A DNA stretch of 64,000 nucleotides from positions 142,296 to 206,295 of the forward strand of contig MKUP01000006.1 of the NCBI GenBank assembly GCA_001898625.1, in the 5' to 3' direction. The translations under genes and the position numbers were made by a program. The DNA is from Burkholderiales bacterium 67-32 (GTDB lineage: Bacteria; Pseudomonadota; Gammaproteobacteria; Burkholderiales; Burkholderiaceae_B). The notes beneath the pieces are model-generated. The model made no database searches. It saw only the letters and a program-made list of their open reading frames with translations, and had not been told where the DNA came from. Shown piece after piece: positions 9,630 through 17,819 of the stretch (positions are counted from its first letter, which is position 1; every line of letters begins with the position of its first letter).

Positions 9630-9706
9630 TGGGGAGTCGCCAAGTTGGTTAAGGCACCGGATTTTGATTCCGGCATGCGAGGGTTCGAGTCCTTCCTCCC
9701 CAGCCA
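9630..9706 (+). tRNA. tRNA-Gln (anticodon UUG)
   Basis: A 77-nt cloverleaf including an encoded CCA. The acceptor stem TGGGGAG pairs with CTCCCCA, the D stem is GCC/GGC, the anticodon stem CCGGA/TCCGG encloses TTTTGAT with anticodon TTG (9664-9666), and the T arm is GAGGG-TTCGAGT-CCTTC. It sits between ispE and prs, its usual place in this group. Confidence 0.97.
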
Positions 9707-9720
9707 AAGTCTTTGACCTA

Positions 9721-9764
9721 AAAGCTGTTGATGCCTGTCAGCGTTTCGCAGGATCAACAGCTTT
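9721..9764 (+). terminator. Strong hairpin between tRNA-Gln and prs
   Basis: Perfect 12-bp outer arms AAAGCTGTTGAT and ATCAACAGCTTT enclose an inner CCTG/CAGG stem with one unpaired base, followed by GTTGTTTTGTC. It fits a factor-independent terminator for the tRNA or ispE transcript. It also lies in the prs leader, so it may control read-through into prs. Confidence 0.65.
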
Positions 9765-9824
9765 GTTGTTTTGTCGATCGGCCTCGGTTACAGGTCACCG
9801 GGCCACAGCCACGGGCAATGCGTC

Positions 9825-10775
9825 ATGGCGCAAGAAAGCTTCATGATTTTCACGGGGACTGCCAACCCCAAGCTGGCGGCGGATGTCGCGAGTCACCTCG
9901 GCATACCACTGGGCAAGATGAGCGTCGGTCGGTTCTCCGACGGCGAAGTCATGGTGGAAATCAACGAGAACGTCCGCGGTAAAGACGTCTTCGTCCTCCA
10001 GCCCACCTGTGCACCGACCAACGACAACCTGATGGAAATCATGGTCATGGTCGATGCGCTGCGTCGGGCTTCCGCCGGCCGCATCACCGCCGCGATGCCG
10101 TATTTCGGCTACGCCCGGCAGGATCGCCGCCCCCGTTCGGCGCGCGTGGCGATCTCGGCCAAGGTCGTGGCGAACATGCTGCAGGTCGTGGGCGTGGACC
10201 GCATCCTGACGATGGACCTGCACGCGGACCAGATCCAGGGGTTCTTCGACATCCCGGTGGACAACATCTACGCCGCGCCCATCCTGCTCAGCGACATCTG
10301 GAAGCGCAACCTGTCCAACCTGATGGTGGTCTCGCCCGACGTGGGCGGCGTGGTGCGTGCCCGGGCGCTGGCCAAGCGCCTCGAGGTCGACCTGGCCATC
10401 ATCGACAAGCGCCGTCCGCGCGCCAACGTGTCCGAGGTGATGAACATCATCGGCGACGTCGAGGGCCGCACCTGCATCATCATGGACGACATGGTCGATA
10501 CCGCCGGCACGCTGTGCAAGGCGGCCCAGGTCCTCAAGCAGCGCGGCGCGCTGGCCGTCTACGCCTATTGCACGCACGCCGTGCTGTCGGGCGGCGCGGT
10601 GGGCCGCATCGCCGAATCCGACCTGGACGAGCTGGTCGTCACCGACACCATCCCCGCCAGCGACGAGGTCCGGGATTGCAGCAGCATCCGCCAACTGTCG
10701 TGCGCGGCCCTGATCGGCGAAACCATGCTGCGCATTTCGCGGGCCGACTCGGTCAGCTCGCTGTTCGTCGAATAA
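9825..10775 (+). CDS. prs: Ribose-phosphate pyrophosphokinase
   Basis: Makes PRPP from ribose 5-phosphate and ATP. 316 aa, normal length. Start taken at [18 protein letters not shown], which matches family N-termini; a later ATG (9843) is possible. Visible motifs are [20 protein letters not shown], the ATP-binding flexible-loop region [10 protein letters not shown], the metal-binding [11 protein letters not shown], and the PRPP loop [13 protein letters not shown]. Preceded by tRNA-Gln and a strong hairpin, followed by rplY. Confidence 0.97.
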   Translation: MAQESFMIFTGTANPKLAADVASHLGIPLGKMSVGRFSDGEVMVEINENVRGKDVFVLQPTCAPTNDNLMEIMVMVDALRRASAGRITAAMPYFGYARQDRRPRSARVAISAKVVANMLQVVGVDRILTMDLHADQIQGFFDIPVDNIYAAPILLSDIWKRNLSNLMVVSPDVGGVVRARALAKRLEVDLAIIDKRRPRANVSEVMNIIGDVEGRTCIIMDDMVDTAGTLCKAAQVLKQRGALAVYAYCTHAVLSGGAVGRIAESDLDELVVTDTIPASDEVRDCSSIRQLSCAALIGETMLRISRADSVSSLFVE

Positions 10776-10784
10776 GTTCTGCTC

Positions 10785-10813
10785 CCGCCGCCCTGCCTCG
10801 CGCAGGGCGGCGG
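10785..10813 (+). terminator. GC-rich hairpin between prs and rplY
   Basis: A perfect 12-bp inverted repeat (CCGCCGCCCTGC with loop CTCGC) directly after prs. There is no T-run after it, so it may be a processing or stability hairpin and not a classical terminator. rplY follows about 100 bp later. Confidence 0.45.
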
Positions 10814-10916
10814 GGCGAGCCGGAAGCGCTGGTCGCGGCGCTGCCGGACGGAATGCGATGGTCGCGTTCCGTGCACCGCGAGCGGGTATATCGCCCGCCG
10901 CATTTTGGAGAAAACC

Positions 10917-11504
10917 ATGCAATTTAACGCCACTTCGCGTAGCGTCCAGGGTTCGAGTGCGAGCCGCCGCCTGCGCCGCGCCGGCCGTGTTCCCGCCATT
11001 GTCTATGGCGGCGACGCAGCGCCCCTGTCGATCGAACTCGATCACAACGAGATCTACCATGCCCTGCGCAAGGAAGAGTTCCACTCGTCCATCCTGAGCA
11101 TGCAGTTCGAAGGCAAGGCCTCGCAAGTCCTGCTGCGCGCCGTCCAATGGCACCCCTACAAGCAGCAAGTGCTGCACGTGGACTTCCAGCGCGTCGCCGC
11201 TGGCCAGGCCCTGCACACCAAGGTGCCGCTGCACTTCGTCAACGCCGAGTCGTCGCCCGCCGTCAAGCTCAGCGGCGCGATCATCAGCCACGTGCTGACC
11301 GAAATCGAAGTGACCTGCCTGCCGAACGACCTGCCCCAGTTCATCGAAGTGGATCTGGGCAACCTCATCGCCGGCGCGTCCGTCCACCTGGCCGACGTCA
11401 AGGCGCCCAAGGGCGTGACGTTCCCGGTTGGCGGCGACACGGTCATCGCGACCGCCATCGCCAAGCCCGGTGGCGCCGCCGCCGAAGAAACCCCCGCTGC
11501 ATAA
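10917..11504 (+). CDS. rplY: 50S ribosomal protein L25 (long form, Ctc type)
   Basis: Binds 5S rRNA. 195 aa, the long bacterial form: an N-terminal L25 domain (FNATSR...[17 protein letters not shown]) plus the C-terminal beta domain of TL5/Ctc proteins ([27 protein letters not shown]). The start MQFNATSR is fixed by GGAG at 10907-10910. In related genomes it is normally followed by pth; here a LysR-Bug-lyase cassette intervenes. Confidence 0.96.
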   Translation: MQFNATSRSVQGSSASRRLRRAGRVPAIVYGGDAAPLSIELDHNEIYHALRKEEFHSSILSMQFEGKASQVLLRAVQWHPYKQQVLHVDFQRVAAGQALHTKVPLHFVNAESSPAVKLSGAIISHVLTEIEVTCLPNDLPQFIEVDLGNLIAGASVHLADVKAPKGVTFPVGGDTVIATAIAKPGGAAAEETPAA

Positions 11505-11520
11505 TAGGGTTTCGCCCTAG

Positions 11521-11580
11521 GCGCTTGCGCACGCCCCCCAAGGGGCGGCGGCGGTGGACCGGCAAAGCCGGATCCTCCGT
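11521..11580 (+). repeat. Dispersed GC-rich intergenic element, copy B
   Basis: Same module order as copies A and C: GCGCTTGCGC, CCCCCC-AA-GGGGCG, then GGACCGGCAAAGCCGGATCC (20 bp, shared exactly with copy C). Located just downstream of rplY and directly after a small AGGG/CCCT hairpin (about 11504-11518). Nothing else is evident in the 200-bp gap to the LysR gene. Confidence 0.8.
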
Positions 11581-11704
11581 GCCTTGTCTGAAAGAACTCG
11601 GCCTGAGTCCGGTATCGCACCGGCCTCGGGCCGTTTAGTTTGAGTTGGAGCGGAACAGCGTCATCTCTATCGCTTGATGGCGCGCCAACCAAAGGACTTG
11701 CGAC

Positions 11705-12649
11705 ATGAGCCTGCCTCTGCACGGCGTCAAGCTTCGGCATCTGAGGATCGTGCTGGCTGTTCACGAATCCGACAACATCACGCAAGCCGCATCGCGCTTG
11801 CATGTGAGCCCGGCTGCCGTATCCAAGGCTCTGGCGGAGGCCGAGGAGGTATTCGGCGAGCCACTGTTCGAACGCGGGCGGGGCTGGGTGCGGCTGACTC
11901 CCCTGGGGGAGGCGGTACTGGCTTGCGCACGCACCGTGGCCGCGGAGATGCAGGGGCTGGGCGATGCCATCGAAGGACTCAGGAGTGGCTTTCAAGGAGA
12001 GCTGAGCCTGGGGGTCAAGGCGATTTCCCTGAACCCTTTCGTTGCCGATGCCATCACGGAGTTTTCGCGGTTGTACCCGCGTGTTCGCGTCAGCCTGGTG
12101 GAAGGCTCCGCCAGCTACCTGAGGGAGCTTCTGGACGGCGGGAAAATCCAACTGCTGTTCGCGCGCTTGAGCGCGGACATCGTGCAGTCGCACCTGGCCA
12201 AGGCCACCGTATTGAGCGATGAAGTGGTGATCGCCGCCAGCGCCGCGCATCCTCTGGTGGACCGGGCCTCGGTCAGTTGGCGGGAGTTGGTCCAGCAGCG
12301 CTGGTGCCTGCCTTCTCCCGGAACGCTGATGCGCGATCACCTGGAGCAGATCCTGGCCGCGCGCAGGCTGCGGCTGCCAGCGCAGTATGTCGAGACCAGT
12401 GACATGGCGATGGCGGCCTCGCTGTTTGAGCTGGGTCCCTACGTGACAATCGTGCCGCGGCGTGTGGCCTTGCGCTACCTGGGGATGCCGGTGGGGACGG
12501 TGCTGCCCGTCGCGGTCCCGGCCACCCGCGACGCGGTTGGCATGATCTGGAACGAGGCCATTCCCATGCGGCCGACAGCGCGCCTGTTCCGGGATCTGGC
12601 TCAGCGCCGAATCAGCGGGGCGCCAGGGCCTGTGCCTACTCGAATGTGA
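11705..12649 (+). CDS. LysR-family transcriptional regulator
   Basis: 314 aa. The N-terminal winged HTH is typical (LRHLRIVLAVHESDNITQAASRLHVSPAAVSKALAEAEEVFGEPLFERGRGWVRLTPLGEAVL) and is followed by a two-lobe effector domain. It converges on the Bug gene and their 3' ends overlap by 14 bp. It probably controls the lyase-Bug operon whose promoter lies near 15225-15394. The effector is unknown. Confidence 0.92.
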   Translation: MSLPLHGVKLRHLRIVLAVHESDNITQAASRLHVSPAAVSKALAEAEEVFGEPLFERGRGWVRLTPLGEAVLACARTVAAEMQGLGDAIEGLRSGFQGELSLGVKAISLNPFVADAITEFSRLYPRVRVSLVEGSASYLRELLDGGKIQLLFARLSADIVQSHLAKATVLSDEVVIAASAAHPLVDRASVSWRELVQQRWCLPSPGTLMRDHLEQILAARRLRLPAQYVETSDMAMAASLFELGPYVTIVPRRVALRYLGMPVGTVLPVAVPATRDAVGMIWNEAIPMRPTARLFRDLAQRRISGAPGPVPTRM

Positions 12650-13646
12650 TGTTCTTGTCGCGGATCAGCTTGCCCCACTTGGCAAGGTCGGCGCGCACGC
12701 GTGAGGCCATGGCTTCAGGGGCGCCGGGAATCGGTTCATAGCCCTGGCGGCGCAGCGCCTGCTGCACGGCCGGCTCCTGGAGCGCCTGTTGCAGGGCCCG
12801 GTGGAAGCGTGAAGCTATTTGCGGCGGCATCTTAGCGGGACCGACCAGCGCGAACCAGACGGTGGCGTCGTAGCCGGGGACCCCTTGCTCCGCCACGGTG
12901 GGGACGTCGGGCAGGGCCGAACTGCGCGTGACGGAAGTGACCGCCAACGCCCGCATTTTCCCGGACTGGATGAAGGGCAGCGCCGTACCGGTGGATGCGA
13001 AAAGCATCGGAATCTGGCCGCCGACCAGATCGACCGCGGCCGGGCCACCGCCCTTGTAGGGTACGTGAACCAGTTGCACGCCGGTCATTGCCTGCAGCAG
13101 TTCGCCTGACAGGTGGGCCGATCCGCCGATGCCCGATGTTCCATAGGTGATCGTGCCCGGCCTGGCCTTGGCCAGCTGGATCAATTCCGCCAGGTTGTGT
13201 GCCGGAACGGAGGGGTGGACGGCAATCACGGAACAGCCTTCGCAGATCATGCCGAGCGGAGTGAAAGCTTGGGTGGGGTCGTAGCTCAGCTGCTTGCCGT
13301 TGGGCAGGATAGTCATCGGCCCACTATCCGTGATGTGGATGGTGTAGCCGTCGGGGGAAGCCTTGGCGGTCAGGCCCGCGGCGATCGTGGCACCCGCGCC
13401 GGGCTTGTAGTCGAACACCACTGGCTGCCCGAAGGCACTCTGAAGCCTCGGCTCCAGCGGACGCGCCACGCCGTCCGTGGCCCCGCCCGTGGGGTACCCC
13501 ACGATCAACCGAATGGGCCGATCCGGCCATGAGCCGGATGTTCCCGATACCTGCTGTGCGGCGGCTGGCGCGACGCCGAGCGCACCGAGAGGGCTGAGCA
13601 GCGAAGCGCAAAGCAAGCGCCGGCGAGGAATGATCGTGGTGGACAT
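12636..13646 (-). CDS. Bug-family tripartite tricarboxylate transporter receptor
   Basis: 336-aa periplasmic receptor. The start MSTTIIPRRRLLCASLL is set by AGGAGA about 8 bases upstream, and the signal peptide carries RRRLL (Tat-like) and ends near APAAAQQ. Family motifs seen are WPDRPIRLIVGYPTGGATDGVARPL, SPDGYTIHI and LVHVPYKGGGPAAVDLVGGQI. It is second in an operon 60 bp after the argininosuccinate-lyase-like gene, suggesting uptake of that enzyme's substrate. Confidence 0.93.
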   Translation of the reverse strand: MSTTIIPRRRLLCASLLSPLGALGVAPAAAQQVSGTSGSWPDRPIRLIVGYPTGGATDGVARPLEPRLQSAFGQPVVFDYKPGAGATIAAGLTAKASPDGYTIHITDSGPMTILPNGKQLSYDPTQAFTPLGMICEGCSVIAVHPSVPAHNLAELIQLAKARPGTITYGTSGIGGSAHLSGELLQAMTGVQLVHVPYKGGGPAAVDLVGGQIPMLFASTGTALPFIQSGKMRALAVTSVTRSSALPDVPTVAEQGVPGYDATVWFALVGPAKMPPQIASRFHRALQQALQEPAVQQALRRQGYEPIPGAPEAMASRVRADLAKWGKLIRDKNITFE

Positions 13647-13706
13647 CTTGAGGTCTCCTGGCATGATGTGATTGTCGTTATCTTGGATGCGGCGGCTATC
13701 CCGAAC

Positions 13707-15224
13707 TCAGGCTTCGAGCGCCGCATCGATCGCGCTTTCCAGGCGCGCGGCGGCATCGTCAATGCGCCGATGTACTTGTTCGGACCAGGTTTCGTCGCTG
13801 GCCAGGCACTCGGCATGCAGATCCAGCGCTTCCATGACGCGGTCACGGGCGGGGCCGCCGGGCATCCGATGGCGCTCCACCGACGCTTGCGGGTCGAGCG
13901 CCTCGCGGATCTGCGTATCGCTCAATTGCAGTGGCCGGCCCAGATGCCGCTGCGCGGCATGCGCCACCAGCGCGGCATCGACTTGGTGCGGATGCACGCC
14001 TTGCTCCATCGCGAGCCGCACGGCAATGCCCGTGACTTGATGGGCCGCGCGCCACGGGAGGCCGGCATGTTTCACCAGCGCGGATGCCAGGTCCGTGGCC
14101 GTGGCCCAATGCCGGCTTGCGCTGTGCGCCATTCGCTCGGGGTGCACGGCCAGGCTTTGCATGACGGCACGCATCAACGGCAATGCGCTGTTGATTTCGT
14201 CGTAGCCGCGCCAGGCATCCGACATGGAGCGGACCCATTCAAAGACCGGGACCGCCGAGGGATTCTTGTGGACCATGGCGGTGCTGACCAGGTGGCCGGT
14301 CATGGTGGCGACGACGCCCTTGAGGCATTCGAGGGCGTTGGGGTTCTTCTTCTGCGGCATGATGCTGCTGGTGCCGCAAAAGCCGTCCGCGCATTCCACC
14401 CAGCCGAATTCGGGAGCGGACCAGAGCATCAGGTCTTCCGCCAACCGATTGAAGTTGCCGGCCAGCAGCAACGCGACGGTATGCGCCTCGGTTTCCAGGT
14501 CGCGTCCCCACACCGCGTCGCGCGTATTGAGCGCCAGTCCGTCGAAGCCCAGCAGGCTGGCGACGCGGGCGCGGTTCAGCGGAAATTCTGAGCCGTTGAG
14601 GATGGCCGCGCCCGCCGGGCTGAGGTTAAGCCGCTCGAAGTACTGCCGCACCCGCTCGGCATCGCGATCGAATGCGCTGGCATACGCCAGGAGGTAGTGG
14701 GCGAAGGTGCCGGGCTGTGCATGCTGGAGGTGCGTGGAGCCTGGCATCACGGTGTCCAGGTGCTCGCGCGCCAGCTCGAGGATCACGCGTCGCAATGCAT
14801 TGAGTTCATCGGCCATGCGCAGGAGCCTGGCGCGCAGCGTGAAGCGGAACGAAACCGTCAGAAGGTCGCCCGAACTGCGTCCCAGATGCAGTTTGCCCGC
14901 TACTTCCGTGCCCAGGGTGTCGGTGAGGATGGCTTCGCCCGAGTGCATATGCTCCGCCGTCGCGGCACGGGCTGCGGTCGCTCCGGAGGCCTCAAGGCCG
15001 CGCAGTACCTGCAGCATGGCCCGCGCATCGCCGGCAGGCAGCAGGCCCGCTTCGAGCAGCATGACGAGATGTGCCTTGTCGAATGCATGGAATGCGTCGA
15101 GCTGCGGCCCCATTCTTGCGTATTGCCCCAGGACGCTTTCGTCCGGGCCTGGCAGACAGACTTCGGCAAGTTCGGGACGGACGCCATCCGTGAGCCGGAT
15201 ATTCGCGGAACGGTAGACAGACAC
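13707..15224 (-). CDS. Argininosuccinate lyase-like enzyme (fumarase/aspartase superfamily)
   Basis: 505 aa. It carries the superfamily signature GTSSIMPQKKNPNALE and the STHLQHAQPGTFAHYLLAY histidine motif of ArgH-type lyases. These enzymes eliminate fumarate from N-succinyl compounds. The start is GTG at 15224, supported by GGAG about 7 bases upstream. The operon with a Bug receptor and a nearby LysR points to catabolism of an imported N-substituted dicarboxylate, not arginine synthesis; a housekeeping argH is not in the window. C-C versus C-N lyase role and substrate are unresolved. Confidence 0.88.
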   Translation of the reverse strand: MSVYRSANIRLTDGVRPELAEVCLPGPDESVLGQYARMGPQLDAFHAFDKAHLVMLLEAGLLPAGDARAMLQVLRGLEASGATAARAATAEHMHSGEAILTDTLGTEVAGKLHLGRSSGDLLTVSFRFTLRARLLRMADELNALRRVILELAREHLDTVMPGSTHLQHAQPGTFAHYLLAYASAFDRDAERVRQYFERLNLSPAGAAILNGSEFPLNRARVASLLGFDGLALNTRDAVWGRDLETEAHTVALLLAGNFNRLAEDLMLWSAPEFGWVECADGFCGTSSIMPQKKNPNALECLKGVVATMTGHLVSTAMVHKNPSAVPVFEWVRSMSDAWRGYDEINSALPLMRAVMQSLAVHPERMAHSASRHWATATDLASALVKHAGLPWRAAHQVTGIAVRLAMEQGVHPHQVDAALVAHAAQRHLGRPLQLSDTQIREALDPQASVERHRMPGGPARDRVMEALDLHAECLASDETWSEQVHRRIDDAAARLESAIDAALEA

Positions 15225-15394
15225 GTTGACTCCACAGGTTGTATCGGTCTGCGAGTCTAGGTAGTCGCATGAAAATCAAAAAGGGAAATATTGGTTGATG
15301 AAAATAACCATTTGGTTAAATACCGGGCGATGGCGGCCATTCTTCATTTGCGGGCTAAGATAACGGGCCTTCCCGAATCCCGCCTTGCATCTTC
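15225..15394. promoter_or_regulatory. Divergent region lyase operon / pth with palindrome
   Basis: AT-rich patch around 15270-15325. It contains TAACCA-TT-TGGTTA (15305-15318), a 6-bp-arm palindrome and a plausible LysR-type operator. The rest up to pth shows no gene. Confidence 0.4.
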
Positions 15395-15988
15395 ATGTCC
15401 GAACCCATACGCCTCATCGCCGGGCTGGGCAATCCCGGCCCCGACTACGAACGCACCCGCCACAACGCGGGATTCTGGTTGCTGGACCAGATCGCCGATG
15501 ACCTGCGCGTATCGTTCACGAACGAGAAACCCTTCTTCGGCCACGTGGCCAAGGCCCGCTTCGACGGGGCGGCCATCCTGCTGGTCAAGCCCATGACCTA
15601 CATGAACCGTTCCGGGCAGGCGGTGGGCGCGCTGGCGCGCTTCTACAAGCTTGCTCCCGAACAGATCCTGGTGGCGCACGACGAACTCGACCTGCTGCCG
15701 GGGCAGGCCAAGCTCAAGCAGGGCGGCAGCCATGCGGGGCACAACGGCCTGAAGGACATCCAGGCGGCGCTGGGATCGCAGGCATTCTGGCGGCTGCGGC
15801 TGGGCATCGGGCATCCGCGTTCGCTGGGGCTGGCGCAGCAGGTGGTGGACTTCGTGCTGCATCCGCCGCGCAAGGAGGAACAGGCCCGCATAGACGAGAC
15901 CCTGGACCGGTCGCGCGCCATCATTCCCGCCGTGCTCAAGGGCGAGTTCGAGCAGGCCATACAGCAGTTGCACAGCGGCAATGCCTGA
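15395..15988 (+). CDS. pth: Peptidyl-tRNA hydrolase
   Basis: Releases tRNA from prematurely dropped peptidyl-tRNA. 197 aa. It shows [24 protein letters not shown] with the catalytic His, [44 protein letters not shown] and the RLRLGIGHP motif. Its last 8 bp overlap the CPBP protease gene. Confidence 0.97.
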   Translation: MSEPIRLIAGLGNPGPDYERTRHNAGFWLLDQIADDLRVSFTNEKPFFGHVAKARFDGAAILLVKPMTYMNRSGQAVGALARFYKLAPEQILVAHDELDLLPGQAKLKQGGSHAGHNGLKDIQAALGSQAFWRLRLGIGHPRSLGLAQQVVDFVLHPPRKEEQARIDETLDRSRAIIPAVLKGEFEQAIQQLHSGNA

Positions 15989-16766
15989 GGTCCGCCTGCC
16001 TTGCGCGGCGCCTGCCGCGCCGGTGCGGGGCAGGCCGGCCTTTCGCGCGGAGTTCGCGGATTTCCTCGCCTTCGTCAGGCGGCCGCGGCTGGGGCCGCGC
16101 CTGCCGCGCACCACGGGCCAGGGATCGCAGGAGTGGCTGGGCGGCCTGGGCGGTCCGCATCTGCTCCGCTGGGTGCTGGTGCTGTGGGGCGTCAACCTGC
16201 TGGTGCTGGGCCCCCTGGCGGCCTCGGTCGCGACGGCCTCTGGGGCCGAGCGCAGGCTGGACGCGCTGCATCTGTCGTGGTTCCACGTCGTCCTGTGGGC
16301 GCCGGTGATCGAGGAAATGGTTTTCCGCTACGGGCTGCGGCGGCCCGCTGCGGCGCTGTGGCTGCTGCCCGTGCTGGTCTCCGCCATGCTGATGCGGCCC
16401 AGCCTGGCCGCGGGCGCCAGCGTGGCGCTGGCCTGCGGCGCGATCGCCGCCGTGCTGGTCTGGCGCGGCCACCGCTGGCCCTGGAAATGGCTGCGCCGCT
16501 ATGCCCGGGTCTTTCCGTTGGTCTTCCACCTGGCCACACTGGCCTTCGCTTTCCTGCACCTGGCCAACTTCCGGCTGGGCGAAGGCGGCTGGCTGCTGCT
16601 GCCGCTGCTGGTCCTGCCGCAGTGGGCCTGTGGCCTCGTCCTGGGCTGGATGCGCGTGCGCTTCGGCATCGGCGCATCGATCGCGCTGCATGCCTGCTTC
16701 AACGCCGGACCCATGGCCTTGCTGTGGGCCCTGCAGAACTATGCGCCCGGCCTGTTGGATGGATAA
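15981..16766 (+). CDS. CPBP-family intramembrane protease-like protein
   Basis: 261-aa membrane protein with about six hydrophobic segments. The three CPBP/Abi (CAAX protease-like) motifs are present: E111-E112-x3-R116 in VIEEMVFR, H192 in FAFLHLANF, and H236-x3-N240 in HACFN. It should be a metal- or glutamate-dependent membrane protease; the substrate is unknown. The start overlaps the pth stop by 8 bp, indicating co-transcription. Confidence 0.85.
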   Translation: MPEVRLPCAAPAAPVRGRPAFRAEFADFLAFVRRPRLGPRLPRTTGQGSQEWLGGLGGPHLLRWVLVLWGVNLLVLGPLAASVATASGAERRLDALHLSWFHVVLWAPVIEEMVFRYGLRRPAAALWLLPVLVSAMLMRPSLAAGASVALACGAIAAVLVWRGHRWPWKWLRRYARVFPLVFHLATLAFAFLHLANFRLGEGGWLLLPLLVLPQWACGLVLGWMRVRFGIGASIALHACFNAGPMALLWALQNYAPGLLDG

Positions 16767-16809
16767 TGGTCCTTCCCGCAACCCGCACGATTCCGCAACA
16801 GGACACGAC

Positions 16810-17607
16810 ATGAAGCAAGCTCCCACGCTGTCGTTCGATGGCTCCGTCGTCTTGATCACCGGTGCCAGCAAGGGCATAGGCCTGGCCTGCGCGCGTGCCT
16901 TCGCGCAGGCGGGGGCGGTGGTGGCGGGCGTGTCGCGCAGCCAGGAGAACCTCGACGCCGCGCGGCGGACCTTGCAGGCCGAAGGCCTGGACATGCGGGT
17001 CCATGCCGCCGACCTGTCGGATCCGGCCGCGGCGCAGGCAGCGGTGGACTGGGCCGAGCGCGAGTGCGGTCCCATTGCGGTGCTGGTGAATTCGGCGGGC
17101 GCGGCGCGCCGGTATGCGCCCGAGCAACTGGGGCACGAGGCGTTCCGGCAGACCATGGACGCCAAGTATTTCAGCTACATGCATGTCCAGGATCCCGCCG
17201 CCAAATTGATGGCGGGCCGGGGGCGGGGCAGCATCGTCAACATCGTCGGCCAGGGTGGCAAGTCGCCTGGCATCTTCCACATCGGCGGCGGGGCCGCCAA
17301 CGCGGCGCTCATGCTCGCCACGGTGGGCTATGCCCAGGCCTATGCCGGCCGTGGCGTGCGCGTGAACGCGATCAACCCCGGCATGACCCAGACCAATCGC
17401 GTCGAGGAAGGGCTGGCCGTGGCGGCGCAATCCAGCGGCCGGCCGCGCGACGAGGTGCTGGCCGAGCAGGTCGCGGGCATTCCCATGGGCCGGCTCGCGC
17501 AGCCCGAGGAAATCGCCAACGTCGCGTTGTTCCTGGCTTCCGACCTGGCGAGCTACGTTACCGGCGCCGTCATTCCGATGGACGGCTGCGCGGCACCCTT
17601 CATCTGA
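16810..17607 (+). CDS. Atypical short-chain dehydrogenase/reductase
   Basis: 265 aa with a Rossmann nucleotide site (TGASKGIG, 17-24), NSAGAA in place of NNAG, and the C-terminal PMGRLAQPEEIANVALFLASDLASYVTGAVIPMDGC of SDR enzymes. The usual Ser and Tyr-x3-Lys are missing: the region reads SIVNIVGQGG...FHIGGGAANAALM, with Asn164 where Lys is expected. I know this GNAAL-type variant from other SDRs. It may be non-reducing, or use another mechanism. Start MKQAPTLSFDG. Follows the CPBP gene by 43 bp. Confidence 0.82.
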   Translation: MKQAPTLSFDGSVVLITGASKGIGLACARAFAQAGAVVAGVSRSQENLDAARRTLQAEGLDMRVHAADLSDPAAAQAAVDWAERECGPIAVLVNSAGAARRYAPEQLGHEAFRQTMDAKYFSYMHVQDPAAKLMAGRGRGSIVNIVGQGGKSPGIFHIGGGAANAALMLATVGYAQAYAGRGVRVNAINPGMTQTNRVEEGLAVAAQSSGRPRDEVLAEQVAGIPMGRLAQPEEIANVALFLASDLASYVTGAVIPMDGCAAPFI

Positions 17608-17610
17608 TCC

Positions 17611-17640
17611 GGGCCGCGAACGCGCGGCCCCTGGTCTTTT
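17611..17640 (+). terminator. Hairpin terminator after the SDR gene
   Basis: An 8-bp GC stem GGGCCGCG-AACG-CGCGGCCC is followed by CTGGTCTTTT, directly after the SDR stop. Ends the pth-CPBP-SDR transcript. Confidence 0.6.
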
Positions 17641-17723
17641 CCCTTCCTCTACCTGCAACGATTCCTAGGACCATCCCTAGGTACGGGTGAATCCTGTTGC
17701 CATTCCTCGATGGCTTGCTTAAA

Positions 17724-17773
17724 TTAACGCTTGCATATGCAAGCATTAACTAATGCAAAGATTGCTGATGCAA
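17724..17773 (+). promoter_or_regulatory. Double palindromic operator before the ABC/oxygenase cluster
   Basis: A 26-bp palindrome (17724-17749) with one mismatched pair has a perfect 16-bp core GCTTGCATATGCAAGC (17729-17744). The 12-bp heart TTGC-ATAT-GCAA (17731-17742) recurs as TTGC-TGAT-GCAA at 17762-17773, centre-to-centre 31 bp (about three helical turns). It lies 47 bp before the binding-protein start. MarR-type dimers bind such sites; the MarR gene at 28882 ends the same cluster and is the obvious candidate. Confidence 0.7.
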
Positions 17774-17819
17774 TAAATAAAGGCCGGAGCAAGGACCGGC
17801 CATCGAGGAGACAGTGTCC

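Noticed and set aside
9795-11387. Long minus-strand open frame opposite prs and rplY
   Set aside because: It covers two certain plus-strand genes, has His/Arg/Gly-rich composition typical of antisense frames in GC-rich DNA, and shows no domain.
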